A stretch of DNA of 8,208 nucleotides from assembly GCA_013331315.1 (NCBI GenBank), contig DUGQ01000129.1, positions 1 to 8,208 of the forward strand. The letters run 5' to 3'. Numbering within the stretch: the first letter of the stretch is position 1; each line of letters begins with the position of its first letter. A model generated the notes under the pieces. It made no database searches, had not been told where the DNA came from, and was given only the letters and a program-made list of their open reading frames with translations. A program made the position numbers and the translations under genes. Origin of the DNA: Thermoplasmata archaeon (GTDB lineage Archaea; Thermoplasmatota; Thermoplasmata; UBA10834). This document shows, one piece after another, positions 6,387-8,208 of this stretch.

Positions 6387-7360
6387 CAGAACCACCTGGT
6401 GATCACTACCTTCCTGTCCGTGAAGAACTTAACAGCGTCCTGGCCCTGGCCGTGAAGGTCACCGAAGAACGAGTCCTTGTACCCCGCGAACGGGAAGAAG
6501 GCCATCGCAGCGACGATTCCGACGTTTATCCCTATGTTGCCGGCCTGGACCCTGTACCTGAAGTCCCTCGCCCACTTGCCGCTCTGGGTGTATATCGACG
6601 CCGCGTTCCCGAACGGGCTCGAGTGTATGAAGTCGATGGCGTCGTCGAGCGTGTCCATGGCCATGAAGGCGACGACCGGGCCGAATATCTCGTCCTTGGC
6701 TATGGTCATGTCCGGCGTGACGTCCTTGAATATCGTCGGCCCGATGAAGTGACCATTCTCGTAACCTGGGACCTTGATGTCCCTGCCGTCGAGCACGAGC
6801 TTCGCCCCCTCCTCGACACCCTTCTCGATGTAGCCGAGTATCTTCTTCTTGGCGTCTCCTGACACGACCGGGCCCATGTTGACTGACTCGTCCAGCCCGT
6901 AGCCGACCTTTATCCTCTTCGCGCCCTCGACGAACTTGTTGAGCACAGGTTCAGCGACATCGCCCACGGCGACCAGGTTGGCCCCCGCGAGACACCTCTG
7001 TCCCGCGCAGCCGAAGAAGGACGCGAGCATGTTCGGCACGGTCCTAGCGAGGACCGCGTCGGGCATGACCACCAGGCTGTTCTTCGCGCCTCCCTGGGCC
7101 TGCACCCTCTTGCCGTTCTCCGCAGACTTCTTGTAGACGTATTTCGCGATCGGCGTCGAACCGACGAACGAGATACCCTTCACCGAAGGGTGCTCCATCA
7201 TGGTGTCAGCAACCTCGTGGCTGCCGTTGAGCAGGTTGACGACGCCCGGCGGGAAGCCGGCCTCCTCGACCAGGCGGGCCGAGAGCCCGTTGTGGGCCCC
7301 CGCCGCCAGCACCGGGGCTCCCCCCGCCAAAAGGCTCCTCAGCCGCGCCGCCCTGCTCAT
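6386..7360 (-). CDS. mmsA: Methylmalonate-semialdehyde dehydrogenase (CoA-acylating), N-terminus replaced by a PEP mutase-like segment
   Basis: From about 7267 to 6386 the frame is a clear CoA-acylating aldehyde dehydrogenase of the MmsA/IolA type, which converts malonate or methylmalonate semialdehyde to acetyl- or propionyl-CoA with NAD+. Seen: FPPGVVNLLNG, ISFVGSTPIAKYVY, GGAKN (no Glu, typical of this CoA-dependent group), catalytic C123 in GCAGQRCLAG (numbered from 7360), the KDEIFGPVV block, and the family C-terminus FFGDLHGQGQDAVKFFTDRKVVITRWF split around its Gln. Members have about 480-500 residues; this frame has 324 and lacks most of the NAD-binding front part, including the usual catalytic Asn. 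Its first 36 residues (AARLRSLLAGG, AGAHNGLSARLVEEAGF) instead match the opening of PEP mutase/isocitrate lyase superfamily proteins. An ATG at 7360 fits that family; a GTG at 7393 is also in frame. As written the protein is probably inactive and probably chimeric. Confidence 0.85.
   Translation of the reverse strand: MSRAARLRSLLAGGAPVLAAGAHNGLSARLVEEAGFPPGVVNLLNGSHEVADTMMEHPSVKGISFVGSTPIAKYVYKKSAENGKRVQAQGGAKNSLVVMPDAVLARTVPNMLASFFGCAGQRCLAGANLVAVGDVAEPVLNKFVEGAKRIKVGYGLDESVNMGPVVSGDAKKKILGYIEKGVEEGAKLVLDGRDIKVPGYENGHFIGPTIFKDVTPDMTIAKDEIFGPVVAFMAMDTLDDAIDFIHSSPFGNAASIYTQSGKWARDFRYRVQAGNIGINVGIVAAMAFFPFAGYKDSFFGDLHGQGQDAVKFFTDRKVVITRWF
6394..6399 (-). promoter_or_regulatory. Shine-Dalgarno site for the ferritin-like gene
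   Basis: On the minus strand AGGTGG, inside the last codons of the dehydrogenase, lies 7 bases before the ATG at 6386. Together with the TGATG stop/start overlap it indicates translational coupling and favours this ATG over the GTG at 6395. Confidence 0.6.
7253..7270 (-). other. Junction between archaeal-type and high-GC sequence
   Basis: Codons for VEEAGF lie here, a string expected in both joined families: ALDH reads LLEEAGFPPGVVN, PEP mutase-type proteins read SARxVEEAGF. To the left the protein is dehydrogenase, to the right PEP mutase-like. Hand-counted G+C per 60 bases is 34 (7141-7200), 41 (7201-7260) and 48 (7261-7320), staying at 46 in 7441-7500 and 7861-7920. Family switch and composition switch coincide, pointing to a join of two sources through about 15-18 bases of shared sequence. 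Confidence 0.7.
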
Positions 7361-7378
7361 GCCCCCCGGTGAAGCAAA

Positions 7379-7428
7379 GCCCTTGCCATGCACCGGGGCC
7401 CGGCCCTGAGAGGGAAGTGCGCAAGGGC
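7379..7428 (-). terminator. Hairpin after the YCF48-like gene, possible intrinsic terminator or attenuator
   Basis: Arms GCCCTTGC (7379-7386) plus GCAC (7390-7393) pair with GTGC plus GCAAGGGC (7417-7428), giving 12 base pairs with a 3-base bulge. The loop contains a further GGGCC-C-GGCCC inverted repeat (7396-7406). On the minus strand the hairpin is followed by TTTGCTTC, a weak T-rich tail. It lies between the stop at 7464 and the next gene start at 7360, where a bacterial terminator could sit. The T tail is poor and the region very GC-rich, so chance pairing is possible. Confidence 0.35.
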
Positions 7429-7463
7429 CTGCACACGGAGAGACGCGGGGAGCGCGCCGGGGC

Positions 7464-8208
7464 TCACCGTCCCCCGGTCAGGGTCCTGAGGATGGTCCCG
7501 TTGTCCCCCGCCGCGTAGCCCGTCCCGGAGCCGTTCATCCAGACGGAACGCAGCGTCCAGCGGGTGTGCTCGGGCGAACGCGTCCAGGTCGATGCGCTGT
7601 CTTCCGTGTAGAAAATCCCGCCGTTCACGCACCACCCGTAACCCGGCCCGGTGAAGGCGATGCCGCCCGGCGCCGCCGGCGGCGTCATCGCCTGCCAGGT
7701 CCCCCCCTGGCCGCTCAGGAAGCTCCGGTAGACCTTCCCGTCCTCCCCGGCGGCGTAGACGGTCGAGGCCGATGGGGACTGGAGGGACCGGAGGGTCGTG
7801 GCCGCGCCGACCGACCGGTCGTACCAGAGCGTTCCCCCCATGTCCGTGTACGCCACCCTTCCGCCCGTGCCGGCCGCGTAGGCGGTGAGCCCCGTGAAGG
7901 GCGCGCTCACGGCGTAGTAGTCCGCCGCCGGCGCCGACTGCGACGTCCAGGAAACGCCCGTGGAGGTATGCAGGACCGCGGAGCCGTCCCCCACGCAGAA
8001 CCCGTAGGTGTCCCCGCCGGGGAAGAGGATGGCGCGAAGGTCCGTCCCGACGCCGCTGGACATCGGGGTCCAGGTCCCGCCGAAGTCGGCGGTCTTGAGG
8101 ATCGTCCCCCCCGCGCCGCAGACGTAGGCCACGTTCCCCGAGCCGAGGGCCGGGACGCTCACCCCCAGGAGGTCCACCGGCACGCCGGACGTCGAGGGGA
8201 CCCAGGTG
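7464..8208 (-). CDS. YCF48-like repeat protein (beta-propeller), 3' part only
   Basis: At least 248 residues are coded here and the frame stays open through the right edge. The codons before the GTG at 8183 read TWVPSTSG, a sensible part of a repeat, so that GTG is not the start and the N-terminus is outside the window. Six repeats of about 40 residues are seen by their cores: YVCGAGGTILKT, GFCVGDGSAVLHT, AYAAGTGGRVAYT, VYAAGEDGKVYRS, GWCVNGGIFYT and GYAAGDNGTILRT, with intervening TWT/SWT turns. This is the YCF48/BNR-like photosystem-assembly-factor style propeller, common in secreted or surface proteins of high-GC bacteria. No catalytic motif or membrane anchor is visible; no function beyond binding or scaffolding can be inferred. 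GC is about 77% in sampled blocks, unlike the archaeal genes to the left. Confidence 0.8.
   Translation of the reverse strand, partial: TWVPSTSGVPVDLLGVSVPALGSGNVAYVCGAGGTILKTADFGGTWTPMSSGVGTDLRAILFPGGDTYGFCVGDGSAVLHTSTGVSWTSQSAPAADYYAVSAPFTGLTAYAAGTGGRVAYTDMGGTLWYDRSVGAATTLRSLQSPSASTVYAAGEDGKVYRSFLSGQGGTWQAMTPPAAPGGIAFTGPGYGWCVNGGIFYTEDSASTWTRSPEHTRWTLRSVWMNGSGTGYAAGDNGTILRTLTGGR

Noticed and set aside
6386..7393. A new natural fusion enzyme combining PEP mutase and dehydrogenase activities
   Set aside because: Only about 36 residues of the mutase-like fold are present, without its catalytic residues, and the dehydrogenase lacks its front third. Neither half could work as usual, and the composition break favours a chimeric join.

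Overview
The window looks like a fragment of a moderately GC-rich archaeal genome, probably Thermoplasmatota or another euryarchaeal-type lineage and probably metagenome-derived. Its right-hand ~950 bases look foreign. Archaeal signs are TATA boxes about 25 bp before expected transcript starts (before the AOR and ABC genes, weaker before the exporter), GGTGA-type Shine-Dalgarno sites, frequent AGG/AGA and ATA codons, a tungsten-type aldehyde:ferredoxin oxidoreductase, and PKD domains on a membrane protein. The lineage is inference; no rRNA or other marker gene is present.

Left to centre: the 3' end of an unidentified + strand gene (1-65) converges, with only 8 bp between stops, on a TauE/SafE-type anion exporter (74-877, -). 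A divergent promoter region (878-1048) separates this from a full-length aldehyde:ferredoxin oxidoreductase (1049-2845, +). A 223-bp spacer with no gene but a good TATA box then leads into a two-gene ABC-2 operon: ATPase (3069-3983) and permease (3980-5854), joined by an ATGA stop/start overlap. The permease carries three tandem PKD-like domains between its first and second membrane segments, so the transporter presents a large extracellular beta-sandwich stalk.

Right: after an 82-bp convergent spacer (5855-5936, no gene; a pyrimidine-rich stretch on the - strand may end the minus-strand transcript) come two translationally coupled minus-strand genes. They are a CoA-acylating methylmalonate-semialdehyde dehydrogenase followed by a small diverged ferritin-like helical protein. 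The dehydrogenase lacks its normal first third. Instead its frame is joined, at residues EEAGF (7253-7267), to about 36 residues that read as the start of a PEP mutase/isocitrate lyase superfamily protein.

At the same place GC content rises from about 57-63% to about 77-80% (hand counts in 60-base blocks) and stays high through 7361-8208. That stretch holds a hairpin and the 3' part of a YCF48-like repeat protein of bacterial style. The simplest reading is that two organisms' DNA are joined near 7260, most likely as an assembly chimera through a short shared sequence. A real recombination cannot be excluded from sequence alone.

I found no CRISPR array, tRNA, rRNA or insertion sequence. The most biologically distinctive item is the PKD-bearing ABC permease; the most important caution is the chimeric junction.
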